Assembly: GCA_033439265.1 (NCBI GenBank)
Contig: JAVTVX010000031.1
Coordinates: 16,846,001-16,910,000 of the forward strand
From: Dillenia suffruticosa
Lineage: Eukaryota; Streptophyta; Magnoliopsida; Dilleniales; Dilleniaceae
Length of the DNA stretch: 64,000 bases
Direction: 5' to 3'
In this document: piece after piece, positions 35,016 to 47,599 of the stretch
Layout of the letters: each line of letters starts with the position of its first letter
Position numbering within the stretch: position 1 is the first letter of the stretch
Notes under the pieces: model-generated
Told to the model about the DNA's origin: nothing
The model's database searches: none
What the model saw: only the letters and a program-made list of their open reading frames with translations
Translations under genes and position numbers: made by a program

Positions 35016-35599
35016 GAAAAAAATCATTTTTGTCCTGGAACCGGGTCCATTGCAGCCCTTACAACCCCCCACCAAACCCAAAAGTAAGAGGTAGCAAAAT
35101 TCAAATTCCCTTTTACCATTTCTCAAGAAAAGTCCTTTTCAAAGCCAAAAATATATTGTCCTAGCCTCATAATAATAAATTGTACCCACCTCAATGAAGG
35201 GTGAGAGTATCTAAACATATGCGCCAAAGGTCCAACCCCACAAAAATAAAAGGACAAATGAGGCACCACCATGAGCTCCATACCCTTTATTTTGAATGTC
35301 ACCTCCAAACATGATGTGGGCCTCCATATTTTCTGTCACTTGTTTTGTTTTATGTGCTGGTTTTTCTAGAACTTACAAAATGATTTTTCATGGCAAACGT
35401 TCTTCACAATTTTCTTGATATTTTTGTTTTAATTTATTTGCCTAGGGCCCATCCAAAACCCACCTAAGTCATATCTATCAAAAACTCATAAACTTATTAA
35501 CATAATACTCATTTATATATATATTTATATTATAAATTAATAAACTTAATTAACTAATTGAATGTAAATTTTGTTAATATAAAATTTAGCATCGAGTCT

Positions 35600-35715
35600 T
35601 TGAAAAAATACTCAAATGATAAAAAACCCTTACTTAAATATCTTTCCTAAGTTTTAATATTCGAACTTTCTTAAATACGTGTATTTTTATAATTTTTACG
35701 AATTTTCTGTAATAA
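35600..35715 (+). repeat. Degenerate SINE copy, same family as 46.45 and 62.11 kb
   Basis: It matches the intact copy at 62105 in order: CTCAAATGATAAAA, CTTAAATATCTTTC, a B-box-like ATATTCGAACTTTC, then TATTTTTATAATTTTTACG and a final A-tract. Confidence 0.5.
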
Positions 35716-36206
35716 AAAATAGTATCAGTTGCAATTGTTAATTATATTATATTAGAGAATTTAATCTTTTATTTTAAAATTTATAAAAATACAAGTGTTT
35801 TGATTTTATATATCATAAATTAAAGGTAAAATTAGTTAATATAAGATTTTGGAGGTATGATCAAACGGTTGAGCTGCCAGCACGACTCAAACCTAATTTA
35901 ATGCATAATTTATCATTTCATAGGCTTTTCTATTGACCACGTTGGGCGCACGTCGGGAGAAAATCTTATTTTGTGGCTAACGTGCACCCCGTAGGGCCCC
36001 GTCCGGAGAAGGCAAGCCAGAGGGATAAAAGGAATATAATTATAATGGCGGTGATTAGCCTTCGGTTTAGCTTAATTGCATTGACCACGTGGTTAAGTCT
36101 GAATAATTATTTGTTTCATTCTTTAGGGTGCACGTGTATAAACTCTTATTATTTTATTTTTGTTGTTTGCTCACTTCCTCCGTTCCCTTTGTGCCTTTTC
36201 TTTTTG

Positions 36207-36207
<1 letters not shown>

Positions 36208-36238
<31 letters not shown>
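36208..36238. repeat. (TA)n microsatellite
   Basis: About 15 uninterrupted TA units. Confidence 0.95.
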
Positions 36239-36241
<3 letters not shown>

Positions 36242-36319
36242 ATGAAGTAAATTCTCGAATTCAAGATTTAAAAAAAATAAAAACCATGTTAATTGAATTA
36301 TAACTTTTTTATTATATAA

Positions 36320-36497
36320 TGAGGTAAGAGTCACGATCTAATATGATAAAATATTAGATTTTTTAACCAAATTTAGAATTCAAAACCTAAAAATAGAATA
36401 AATTATATTGGAAAAGTCGTTTCTTAAATAGGATTCCATTAACGCTCGGATCGAATTAATTTAAATATGATTTTAAATACTGACGATGGATAAAAAA
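36320..36497 (+). repeat. AT-rich SINE-like copy with A-rich end
   Basis: It is related to 34.86 and 57.23 kb: a TATTAGATTTTTTAACCAAAT head, a B-box-like GAATTCAAAACC, a TCGAATTAATTTAAATATG body and an AAAAAAAAG end. Confidence 0.45.
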
Positions 36498-36941
36498 AAG
36501 TAAAAGTTTTATGTTTACTCTCAATTTACCGCTGTACAATAATAATAATAATATAGGAAAGAAATTGGTAGAAAAGGTGGGTTGGGGGATCCATTTATGG
36601 GGAATTAAAAACAAAATATGCATGATAAAGGGTTACAGTTACTTTTCCTACTATAGTCTTCAGCAGAGTTGTCATGTGTTGTATTCATTCCAGGTATGGA
36701 GAAGGGACAGATACAAAGTTCCCCCCTCTTTATGCATTTTAATCAAATCAACCTCAAAATTGAAAATTGATGGAAGAATATTCAAATGGTAGGCCGATAA
36801 TATTCCCAATACAATCTTTGAATTCCCCACGACAGAAATGAATTAACCATTTTTATACGATTACAACTTATCCAATGGAGAAATGAATTAACTAAGGAGA
36901 CCCTCTCTCTCTCTCTCTCCCCGTATATTTGTATGTAAAAA

Positions 36942-37105
36942 TTTTTTTTGATACTATACCAATCGAATATTTAAAATTATATTTTGATTAATTCGGTTCG
37001 AAACTTATTGTGCTTCATTTAAGAGAGCTACCCTCCCAACATAATTTTTTTTCATATTCTAATTGTGAATCGAATTCGAGAACTTAATATATACAACCTT
37101 TTTTA
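36942..37105 (-). repeat. Minus-strand SINE copy, related to 61.44 kb
   Basis: Aligned with 61436-61615 it shares ATTTTGATTAATTCGGTTCG, CATTTAAGAGAGCTACCCTC and the TTTTTTTTCATATTC stretch. The plus-strand poly-T at 36939 is its A-tail. I could not fix a target duplication. Confidence 0.6.
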
Positions 37106-38852
37106 TAAGACTGAGAAAAAATTTTAATGAGAAAGAACCTAAAAGTATTGTATGTCGATGGTAATCATGCACTTGTGTTAACCAGTGTTTAGATTTGAAT
37201 TTTATATAGAGAAAAAATAAAATTGAATTTTTAAAAGTTCAGTTAGATTCAAATCAAATTTAATAAGATACTATCATATGCCGGTGATTTTTTAAAAAAA
37301 CCAATGATAAACACTGCATTGTGTCTTGGATCAATCATCATCTATATCTAATCAAACAAAGTAAATTTTTATACGTTGATCTATTAAGATATAAGTAGGA
37401 TTCCATTCAAAATAACGACCGTAACCATAATAACTATAATGAGATTAATTTTAATTGATTCATCGGAAGTTATCAAAGTTTAGAATATTCATAGATTTAC
37501 AAGATCGTTAATATCATTCTATTATAAGTAATTAAGATTAGGGTGAATGGAACTAACTCATATGATTAAAAAGTGAATCGTAATCAAGAATCCAATTGAA
37601 ATCCATATTATTTATTTGAATCAATAGATTTGAAATAAAATTTATGAACAAGAACCCTAGATAATAAGATTTCTGAAATGTAAATAAATACATTGGTTTC
37701 TGAAATCCATTTACAAAGTTTTTATTTCAAATCTAATTTTGATTTTCGAATACGAACCAAACGCTCTAAGATTATGATATTAATTAAATAATATCAGAAA
37801 TCAGAAAGATCTGAAAAGATTTTATTTACATTTTTAAGCAATTTAGGATTATCGAGTGACCTTGTCTTTTTAACGTTTGCCCATATGATAGAATATTCTA
37901 GGTTTAATTCGTGGTTAAAATTCTAAACAGAAGAATTCAATTGATATAAATAAAATCTCAATCATATATTTTCATTTTTTTCTTAAACTTTCCAAAATAG
38001 TGTTAGACAGAACCCTTTTGCCATATCTATTAGGAGCTTTGTATATCCTATAAATAACAACAATAAATTTCAACCCTTTTTTGACATTCCCTTCTCTGAT
38101 TGATTGACTATTATTTTAAAATCCCCAAATTGCCCATCTTCTAAAGAGTATTAAGGATTGATTAACACGATAATAATAATAATGTAATTATCGGTTAGTT
38201 TCGATATAATTCGGAGGAGATCAATTTATTTTCTTAATATAATAAGAAATCTATCTTTATAATAACAAAATCCCTGTAGGTATAATTTTTGATATATTGA
38301 ATTTTGATATAGTTATAGATATATCGACTTTTCTCTCATGTATTTCCTATAAAAGTATTTTTTTCATATAAATAATTTACAATAATAAATATATAATTCG
38401 ATAAATATATTACTGATCAAATTCTACTTAAAATGTCAATATTTTTATTTTCAAAAAATTATAAGAGATCAAATAAACTGAATAATAAATATATTAGATT
38501 TTATATATTAATTGTTATCGGTACGTTCCGTTCTCGTTTTACTTAATTTGAAACTTAGCATCTCAAAATTAACAAAATTTAAAAAAATATTAATTTTTAA
38601 ATAATACAAATTATGAGAATTTAATTCATTTAAATTTTTTATTTATTTAATAAATATAATATTACTTAGTTTTGAAAATATTAAATATTTCAAAATTTAA
38701 TTAATTTGATAGTCAAGATATCGATAAATCTTAAATAAGATAAAGGTTCGCATTTACAATTAACTTTCAAATCGCGATACATCGCATTTTGTTAAAAGGG
38801 AAGGGCAAAAGGGGAAAAAGATGTAAATGAGAAAAAATCGGGTCTCACGGCC

Positions 38853-38860
38853 TATAAATA
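38853..38860 (+). promoter_or_regulatory. TATA box of the CBSX5-like gene
   Basis: TATAAATA lies about 120 bases before the ATG at 38974, followed by a CT-rich leader. It places transcription start near 38885. The in-frame ATG at 38827 is therefore upstream of the transcript. Confidence 0.75.
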
Positions 38861-38973
38861 TTTCTTCAGAGCTTCGCCGTAGCCACCCAACCTCTCCCTC
38901 TAGAAAATTCAATCTCTCTCCTCTGTTTCTCTCTCTCTCTCTTTCTCTAGAATTTGTTCATCTTCTCTATTGC

Positions 38974-41691
38974 ATGGCAGTGGGCTTTTTGGGACATGAG
39001 GTGTCTGATCTGTGCCTGGGAAAGCCAGCGTTGAGATCTCTTCTGATCACCGCGACCTTAAGCGACGCCGTTTCCGCTCTGAAGAGGTCCGGAGAAACCT
39101 CCCTAAGCGTGTGGAGCTGTAACCATTCATACGAATGTGAATGCCCATGTGAATGTGTTGGCAAGATTTCTATGGTCGATATTATTTGCTTCCTCTGCAG
39201 AGACGAGAATTTGAATCGTGTGTCCTCTGTTTTTCAATCCCCAATTTCTCTGCTTTTGGACAAGGATTCCTCCAACGTTGTTAGGCATGTTGAGGCTCAT
39301 TCAAGGTAAATTTGATGACAACAACAATCCGTTTTTAATAATTGATTGGGTGGCCTATTAATAAAATATTTAACAAAGATTTATTTTCTGGTTTTTTTAT
39401 TTTTTAAGAAGGATTTGGAACAGTTTAGGTTGAGGGTTTTGAATTATTTTTCATGATTTGTGCTGGATTTAGTGAAATTAGAAATTCCAGTTTTGTTATT
39501 GGAGAATTGAGCTTAAATGAGTATTTTTTTCCCATAATTTTGGATTAAAAATGTAAATGATCTAGCGGGGAATTAATTTTCATAATTTTGGACCCGTATG
39601 GGTTGAGGGTTTTGAATTATATTTCATGATTTGTATTGAATTTAGTGAAATTAGAAATACCCAATTCTGTACCTGAAGAATTGAGCTTAATTGAGAAATT
39701 TTTCATAATTTTGATTGCGCATGAATGGTTACCCATTGTGTAGTCTAAGCCTGTGAGCGGATTCCATTACTATGGATTCCTCTGAATTGAAGGTTTTGAA
39801 ATGATTTTTTTTCTTCATTCACTGGTAAAATTTTTGTCAAAAAGGAACAAATATAATAAATTCCTTTCCATGTGTTTTCAAAATCAAGTGGATGATTTTT
39901 AAAAATATTCGAGTGGTAAAAAGTTTTATTTTGTAAAGATTAGAAGACTGGTTTATGTTAGCTGGAGTTGAAATCTTTAGCTTTTCATAATTGGGAATTT
40001 TTGGTCTATTGGAAATTGAAATAGTTGGAAATGTAATGCTAAGGAGTCAGAAGCCCAACCTTACACAAAAAGGTGTGTGTGTGTTGGGGGGGTGTAAAAT
40101 TCATCTGGAATATGAGGCTTGGAGATGAGATAATACCTTCAATTGTAGGATTAGCATATTCTTGTGTAATTTGAGTTTAAGCCTTGATTAAATTTACTAG
40201 TCTTTGATTTGTTACTACTCGAACTCGGCTATACTGGAAGAATTTTTGGGTGTGTAGGAAAAGTAGATGTCTGGTAGAGAAGGGATGAGGTGAGATTGTG
40301 AATATAAAAGATAATGGATCTAATTATAATTTTATTCCTTTTATTGAAACAATGATATTTATTTCCAGAACTTTATATTTTCAATCAAAACCTTTTACTA
40401 TAGTCAGCAAATGTACAAATAAAAGAAAGAAGGGGAGAAGAAGGGGATTGAGAAGTTTCTTTTTCCTATGAAGTGTTTTGACTGAATTGTCACCTAAATG
40501 ACTTGAAATTTTTGCTGTATTGAAGGTTTAGGTTTAGTTGTCAAGTGTAATTCCTTTTGCTATTGCCAAACAACTATTCACGCTCACCCATACACCACAT
40601 ATAGAACCTACAACATTCAAGTCCACGATCCAGTCAAACTGTTCATAACCATATAATATAATGTTATAAGATGAAAATCTTATCATATCTAGACTGCCTA
40701 ATTAGATACTAGCTGCTACTTAGCCCATAATAATGTAGTGCATTCTTTGGTGAGGCTTCTGCTCCCAATTATCACATTCTCGTAGTGTTCTAAAACTAAT
40801 TCGTGTTATCTAATGTTATGATTATGAATTGCTTATTGTGTTTGTGAATTTTTCAGTTTGCTGGAGGCAATAGAATTTATGCTGGAAGGTGCACAAAACC
40901 TAGTTGTGCCAATAGAGAGCCGCATCAGCAAAAGCTCAAAGAAAACACTTGCTAAAGGCACCAGCTTTGGATCCACGCTCCACAACGGTCACGAGTATTG
41001 TTGGATCACCCAGGAAGACGTAGTTCGCTTCCTTCTGAATTCCATCAGCATCTTTGCCCCAGTTGCTTCTCTTTCCATTGAACTTCTCGGCATCATAGAC
41101 ACGGACACAGTGGCCATACCATACTATCAGCCTGCCTATGCGGCCATAGAGGCCATTGCTCTCTCCAGCAAGCATCAAACTTCTGTTGCTATTGTTGATG
41201 AACAAGGTTGTTTGATTGGTGAAATCTCTCCTTATGCGCTCGCTTGTTGTGATGAAACTGTTGCAGCAGCAATAGCTACTCTTTCAGCTGGAGACTTGAT
41301 GGCTTACATCGACTATGTAGGCCCTTCAGATGAGTTGGTACATTTAGTGAAAACAAGATTGCAAGAAAAGAAATTGGAGCCAATGCTCAATTTGATGGAA
41401 GAGTTTTCTCTTACTTCTTCACTGTCTTCAAGTTCTTGTTCTTCCTCCGATGATGAAGAGATAAGTGTTTTAAGGCGTGGAAAATCTGCGAGCTATTCAG
41501 CTAGAAGGGTGAGGAAGTCTGAGGCAATAGTCTGCCATCCTAAGAGTTCTTTAGTGGCTGTGTTGATACAGGCACTCGCTCATCGTGTGAACTACGTCTG
41601 GGTTATTGAGGATGATTGTACTCTAACGGGTATAGTCACATATTCTGGCATGTTGAAAGTTATTCGGGAACATTTTAGGTCTTTGGCCTAG
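38974..41691 (+). CDS. CBSX5: CBS domain-containing protein CBSX5-like
   Basis: Two exons, 38974-39305 and 40857-41691, joined at TCA AG|T, give 388 residues, close to Arabidopsis CBSX5 (about 390). The N-terminus MAVGFLGHEVSDLCLGKP, the LSVWSCNH block, the Cys-rich CECPCECVGKISMVDII stretch and EAIEFMLEGAQNLVVPIESR match the family. CBS pairs bind adenosyl nucleotides. Small CBSX proteins act as energy or redox sensors, but the role of the CBSX5 type is not established. A Ser-rich acidic linker (SSCSSSDDEE) precedes the last CBS motif (YVWVIEDDCTLTGIVTYSGM). The single 1551-bp intron holds no gene. The start was chosen from the family N-terminus and the TATA position. Confidence 0.92.
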
Positions 41692-42684
41692 CATCTGAAG
41701 AAGAGCCTTGTTGAAAATAGAGTACATGGTATCGCTAAATTGAGCAGAATTCATGGACATGTTTGATTGATAAACCTCGGATTTCCTTTCACTTTGTTCC
41801 TGTGGGACCATGTTGAACTTAAAATGTGTTTCTTTAAAGCCAAACTGGAAAATTGCTTTGAAATTGGGTTGATCTTAAAAGGAATAAATTGCTGATCTGT
41901 TCTTTAACCCGCATTGCTGTTGATATCTTTTCTTTTCTTCCCCCCCTCCCCCCCCCCCCAAAAAAAGTAGCAACAATTGGCTTTAATCTGGTTTGTGAAC
42001 TTGTTCTGGTTTTATTTTGCTTGAAAACTACGTTTCCCATACCTAGAAACAAAGTCAAACTGACCTTGTCTGACTAGGGCACCTGTTATGCCCCCTTTTT
42101 TTGATTTGATAAAGAATGGTAGGGCCCAACCTATATTACGATTTTTTGTTGGTATAGAATGTTTAATTGACTTGAAACTGCTGTCCTTAAAATCTATCAT
42201 TATACCTAATGTAGCGCTAAACAACTGTAATGTCCTTCATACCTACCTTGGTACTCTTTTATATGATTTCCTTCAATCAGAACTAAAGTTTAAGCCTAGA
42301 AGTTTTGAAAATTAAAGAATTCCTTGCGTCCACTTGGGCAACTACCTCACGCTGCATAAGTTTGGGATTATTAGTTCAATAACGCATATCATAAGATGTG
42401 ACACAGAACAGAGCCAACCTTGCTAGAACAGTGAATAACAGTTGGATAGGCTAAGATAATTGCAGGACATGACTGTTATTCAACATCATTTCAAAAAATC
42501 TTAAGATACAATAATTCTTCTCTTATTGCATACATAACATCTTTGTACAGTTATGCTTCGTAACGAGAAGAGTTGCTCATCCAGCTGCTGCTGTATTTGG
42601 CACATTAGCAGTTGGACTGGGGAGAAAAAAATAGGTCTTGAAAATGCAACTTGGTATTGCATTTTGTGTATGACATTAAAAATG
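41692..42684. other. Convergent spacer between CBSX5-like and TPR genes
   Basis: It holds the 3' UTRs of both genes and a C-rich homopolymer run at 41941-41959 ending in A8. No other gene is seen. Confidence 0.6.
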
Positions 42685-45600
42685 TTAACACTGCTTGTAA
42701 TTTAGCTCGGAAATGCACAAAGACAGTGCTTCTTTTACTTGGAGATTGTCCTCGTTGGTAACTAATGCATCTTCATAAAGCCTCTTTGCTTGCTGCAATA
42801 ACTTAACCTTTTCTTTACTATTTCTCGGCCTTAAATGAGAACGCTGCTGCAATGCCATACCCCATCTAAAAAGAGCTGCAAAAATTGTGTTCAAGTGGAA
42901 ATAAGATTTCCAAGCGTCATACATAATTATTTTTTTCTTTACAACTGTGTTTATGCATACCATCTGGCGCATGACTCTTGCTTCTGGACAGCATTGTGTC
43001 AAATTTATCAATCGCGGCCATGAACACCTTGTCAGCTTCATAAGCTGCTTCCTGAAATTTTTTAAAAAAATGAAAATGGCAAACATCTAAGCCTAAAGGA
43101 GCTTCAAACTAAACAAAAGCATGGCATATGGAAGAATATATCAGGCTCAAGCAGCCAAGATGAGCAATGGCAAAGCCAAAAATGTTCAATAAAAGTATGA
43201 ATAAAACTGAAAGAAGCATCAACAGTATCACTTAAGCTAAACCAAAATTAGCCCCAGGTTTAATTAGCATGGGAAAAAGGAAAAGAAAGATAGAAAGAAA
43301 AAAAGAAAACATATAACCGACACTAATGTGTACTCACATAAGCTACGTGCATGGTCATACTCACGAGTGGAACCAAAAATTGCAGAATTGTTTTTTTTTG
43401 GGGGGAGGGGGGGGGGAAGAGGAGAGGAGCTTTAAAGGTTTTGGGGGGAAACATGGAGATTTGGGCTTCTTGTGAGGTTTTTGTTGTATTTGGTGATATT
43501 GTTCAATTGCCTTCCAGCATCAAAAACAGGGAAATGCCCTCCAGTCTTCAGCCATCATCAAACCCAAAACCAAGACAGATAAAGCAAATTATTTTCAACT
43601 AGACATTTATAACAAAGGGGTGGCTGTTATGGATGATGAAACCTTTGAACTCAATCTGCTTTATCTCCCCCCCCCCCCCTGCATTTTTCAAGACGCTTTC
43701 CTACCCCATTGAAGGCTCAGTGTCAGGCTATCCAGCATCTACACTAACTTGTATATGGAGAAATTACTCTCTCTGCAAAATCTTTCCTAAAGTTTAATTA
43801 TTATGTATTTATTTATTTTCCAATAAGGCAGAAGAAATTTTGATTTTAGGTTGTGCTAAGTTATTTTGGCAGAAAAAGAAAATATGCATTTTGAGGTTGT
43901 TTCATGATTAAGGTTTAATTTTGGTTTGGATTGTTACTGGTTTACTTTGTTTCTAGAAAAAGGAAAACTCTAGCTAAAATAAGCTACAATAAGTTGACCG
44001 CAAGCAGAAGAACATATCAAGCTTAAACAGCTGAGCTGAGTAAAGGTGCAGACAAAGCATTAGATGCTGATGCTATCAAAATCATCAATACAATAGAGTT
44101 GGTAGTAGTTTCAACATCACTTACAGGTCCTATATCAGCAATCAACTGTGCTCGGAAAGAAAGAGCAAGCCCCCAGTTGTAAAGAGATCTAGTGTCATTC
44201 CCATCGATTGACAAGGCCATTCTGTATTTTCTTCCTGCCTGAATAAGAAGTTGTTCGCACTCTTCACACACATCGATAAGAATAGATGCAAGTTTATCTT
44301 TACTGTGCACTTCTGGATTTAGTCCTCGTAATTCTTTATTCCATATATCTGGTAATGAGGGTTCATCTGTATTTAGAAGATTTCTCAACTCGCGGCTCAT
44401 CTTCAATTTTAACTCTCCATGAAGAAGATATGTGTTCCCCAACTGGCCCACTGCAATCAAACTCATGGGCTTCATAGCTATGGCTTTTGATAGTAGATTC
44501 GCTGACTTGTACAATTTCGTCTCTGCATGCCCTTCATTGCCTCTATTCTTGAGCCTCAGTCTAGCTTCTTTGAGAAGCTTATCAGCTTCTAAAAGATATT
44601 GATCAAATGCCACATCCGCAGAGATCAAAGAAGAAAAAGCAGAGCCATGTTCCTCCTCATTAACAAAGTAGTTCGCCTCCATAAAGGAATTATCCTCGGG
44701 ATTCTTCTCTTCCCTGAGGTAAGACCTATTGGGCACATTCTCATCCAGTTCCATGTTGTCAGAAAACATGTCAACTCCATTGGATTTCCCAAGCATCTTT
44801 TCTGTCCCAAACGATGCTCTTCTTTGCATCCGTTTTAGAGTGACACTAAAATCCACAGAATCAAGCACACTCTCTTGGAAAGAACATGTCTCATCATCAA
44901 TATTACTTCCAATGTTAAGAGATATTTGCCGGTTATTCAGGACCTGCTGCCTGCTACTCATATGGCTATACTCCTCACTGTCAAGATATCCTTCGGGTGC
45001 GCTTAATTTGCCAATATTCATATCTCTTCTTCTCCTTCTTCTAAAATCATAATCTATTGCATCATCACTCCAGTCTAATGCACCCTTATTAAACATATCC
45101 TTGTTCCCCCTTTCTTTGGAGTCCTTAACCAATTTGGGAGCCCTAGATGCCATACTTTGTTCTGTTACCTCAAGTGCTTGATTATCCTGCTTTATTATAT
45201 CTTTCGACTTATTAGGCTTTGATCCATCCAACTTTTCTCGAAACAAACCTCCAAAATATTGCAACAAATCATTCCCAATTTCATTAAGCTCTTTTCTCCT
45301 TGGTTTTGGATTCACAATCTTTCCCACTACTTTACTATCAGCAAACTCCTCACCATCATTAGTTGTCACCTCAATTACATTTCTAGCTGGCAAAGCCAAC
45401 TCACTTATCGAATCAATCACTTTAACATAACTTTCCAAGTCAACCAATCTGATCTCATTACTATCAATAGCTTTCCGAACATCACTTTTCAAATTACTCA
45501 ACTTAGAATTCAATTCATCAAAAAATTTAATCAAACTCGTCAATTTTTGAACATAGACCCTAAAAGCCTCATCTTTAGTCTTCTTTTCATTAAACCCACC

Positions 45601-45999
45601 GCCATGAACAAACCCAAAAGAAAACCCAAAAACTAAAAGCAAAACCGAGGCCGGGAAAACAACAACTGACGAAATCCTAACCCTAGAAATGGCCAAAGCG
45701 GAAACAAACCCTAAGAGAAACAGAAAAACATACTTTTGATCGTCAATTCCCACAGAAACGAATAAATTGCGTAATTGATTCAACTCACTGGGGTTTTTCG
45801 AGTTGGTAATTGCACTTAGCTCGTCCCAACCACCGTAACCTGTCGATTTTGAAGTTGCGACTCTGCAGGGACTTAGATTTTTTTTGTTTAAATTGTGAGT
45901 TCTGGGGGAAATGTGAATGAGATTCCGATGAATTTGTTTGATCGAGTGCGAGTGGACTAGGAGGAGCGATTGTGAGGGTTTGAAGATCAGAGTCTCCAT
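42685..45999 (-). CDS. Uncharacterised TPR-like protein, predicted plastid-targeted with two membrane helices
   Basis: Three exons on the minus strand (45999-44125, 43051-42961, 42875-42685) keep frame and give 718 residues. An in-frame ATG 31 codons earlier (46092) would give 749. I prefer 45999 because METLIFKPSQ starts a Ser/His/Arg-rich, acid-poor stretch typical of a plastid transit peptide. Residues about 90-106 and 110-132 (FLFLLGFVSALAISRV; VVVFPASVLLLVFGFSFGFV) look like a membrane hairpin. A charged, low-complexity middle follows. The C-terminal 200 residues have TPR-like helices (LLKEARLRLKNRG, AIAMKPMSLIAVGQLGNTYL, YRMALSIDGNDTRSLYNWGL, ALFRWGMALQQRS). I recognise it only as a plant protein of unknown function. 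Intron 1 (about 1.07 kb) contains G and C homopolymer runs. Confidence 0.8.
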
Positions 46000-46104
46000 G
46001 TGAGAGAGAGAGAGGTTACATGGTAAGAGGTTGCTAATTCCAGTCTGTGGCAAAGCAAGTGAAGTTTCAGGCTGTGGAGTTGGAATTGCCACATGTGAGC
46101 TAGT

Positions 46105-46166
46105 TGGGCCAATTAGCCCAGAAAAGAACTAGCCCAAAAAGAACCAAAACACTTTTAAACTGGGCC
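46105..46166 (-). promoter_or_regulatory. Cluster of four TGGGCY site II elements upstream of the TPR gene
   Basis: TGGGCC at 46105 and 46161, and AGCCCA (reverse of TGGGCT) at 46115 and 46131, lie 106-167 bases upstream of the chosen ATG. Such clusters are common in nuclear genes for organelle and ribosomal proteins, in line with the predicted plastid location. Confidence 0.55.
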
Positions 46167-46449
46167 GAATTCCAAGAAGCTAAGGATTTTGGGTTGTAGA
46201 GTTTAAGGCCAGCTAGCTAACCCAACTAGCCCTAACCAGTGTTCCTAAGAAGGAACCCAGAACTGAACTGATCTGAACCAATAAAAATGGGAGGATTCCA
46301 TGTCAGATACAAAACCAAATTAAGGACCGGAAGTTCCGAATTCTAAATCCTTTTATCAAGGAAGGGATTGGAACTTTGATTCCTTTCATCATCAAGGAAG
46401 GTATAAGGAATTTTTGGAATTAAACTCGCGTAACTCACTGGAACCGTAA

Positions 46450-46570
46450 AATAGGCTTCTTGTAGGGACATTCGAATGATAAAGAGGTTTTTCTTGATAT
46501 TTAATATCTAAAGTTTTTGTAAACGTATTTATTTTCATGATTTTTGTGATTTTTATATAATAAAAAAAAC
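46450..46570 (+). repeat. SINE copy, same family as 62.11 kb
   Basis: It reads TAGGGACATTCGAATGATAAAGAG, split here as TAGGGACATTCG and AATGATAAAGAG, then TTTTCATGATTTTTG and an A8 end. Each block matches the copy at 62105-62243 in order. Flanks CGTAAAATA and CGTAACACA are a weak possible duplication. Confidence 0.5.
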
Positions 46571-46729
46571 GTAACACAAAAACCTTAAGGAAAAAGGTAT
46601 TTGATTTTTAAGCAAAGACTAAAATGTACTTCCCAACGGAAATTTGGAGTTAGTTAAGTATTTAGCGGAGCCGATTGGAATCCAATTTCATATTGTAAAT
46701 TTGGGAACCTATAAGTAATAGTTGATTTT

Positions 46730-46860
46730 TTTAGTATAAATTATTGATATCTGATAATCATATTGAATTCGACTAAATTTGATTCGTAACGAATTAAACT
46801 CTTAAGATCTACAAATATTTTCTTTATTCATAAAATTCAAAATCAAAATCTTACTCAAAA
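46730..46860 (-). repeat. AT-rich SINE-like copy, minus strand
   Basis: Its minus-strand body (AATCAAATTTAGTCGAATTC, then ATTATCAGATATCAATAATT) matches the plus-strand copy at 62.70-62.85 kb. Confidence 0.45.
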
Positions 46861-47599
46861 GTTGTCATTACCAAACCACTAAACATCTTTAAAATATCAA
46901 ATTAATATAATATTTAAAACAACAAAACTAATATCAAACTATTATCAGAACTTTGTAACATTGACTTCCTTCGAACGTAAGAAGACAAAAGTAATTCATG
47001 AAACATCGTCCATAATAAGATTGTTGGAATGCAATTAGTCACATGGACCTTGCACAGCACGTGATTGAATAGAGATGAGTACCTGCAGACATGTACTTCT
47101 TAGTTTGATTAAACCTGAGAGCAAATCCTAAAGAATAAATCTAGACGTATTTTACAAAAACATTAAAGAAAGAAAAAAAAATGTTGGGTTAAGATTATTT
47201 ACTGATATTATGATATATCATCTAAATAATTTTATAAATTATTATAATTTATTAATCACAAAAGCAATTATTTTTTTTTTATAATGAGAAATAATAAATT
47301 TGAAACAATTTGAGTGAAAACTTTTAAGTTTTGATATGAGCTGTGGGTTATTTTTAAACATCTTGCCATAGAAAAGCTTGAGCTCAACTTGTTAAGGCCA
47401 AGCTCAAGTGAAATTAGATCCAACGAATAGAGAGTGATGGGAATTTTTATTTCTTGAGAGTTGTTGGCGGTGGGGGAACTATTGATCATTGCTGATATAT
47501 TCATCAAAGCCCCCAAAATGGAGTTATTCAAGAAGGTTAGAAGATTAGTGGGTGTTTGTATAATTTAAACCGGATATTAATGAATATTATTTTAAGAGA

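Larger units (their letters stand above)
31968..38973. other. Seven-kb AT-rich spacer between divergent U2AF65 and CBSX5-like genes
   Basis: After the U2AF65 promoter comes a less AT-rich islet (about 32640-33080), then a purine-rich degenerate array (33520-34440). Several SINE-like copies follow (34.86, 35.60, 36.32 and 36.94 kb), then a small islet at 35.93-36.09 kb and AT-rich DNA to the CBSX5 promoter. Low-complexity reading frames are present but none looks like a gene. Confidence 0.55.

Noticed and set aside
38827..38973. Earlier in-frame ATG for the CBSX5-like gene
   Set aside because: It lies upstream of the TATA box at 38853 and the extra residues do not match the family N-terminus.
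46000..46092. Earlier in-frame ATG for the TPR-like gene
   Set aside because: The downstream Met at 45999 starts a typical plastid transit peptide. The longer start remains possible but is less likely.
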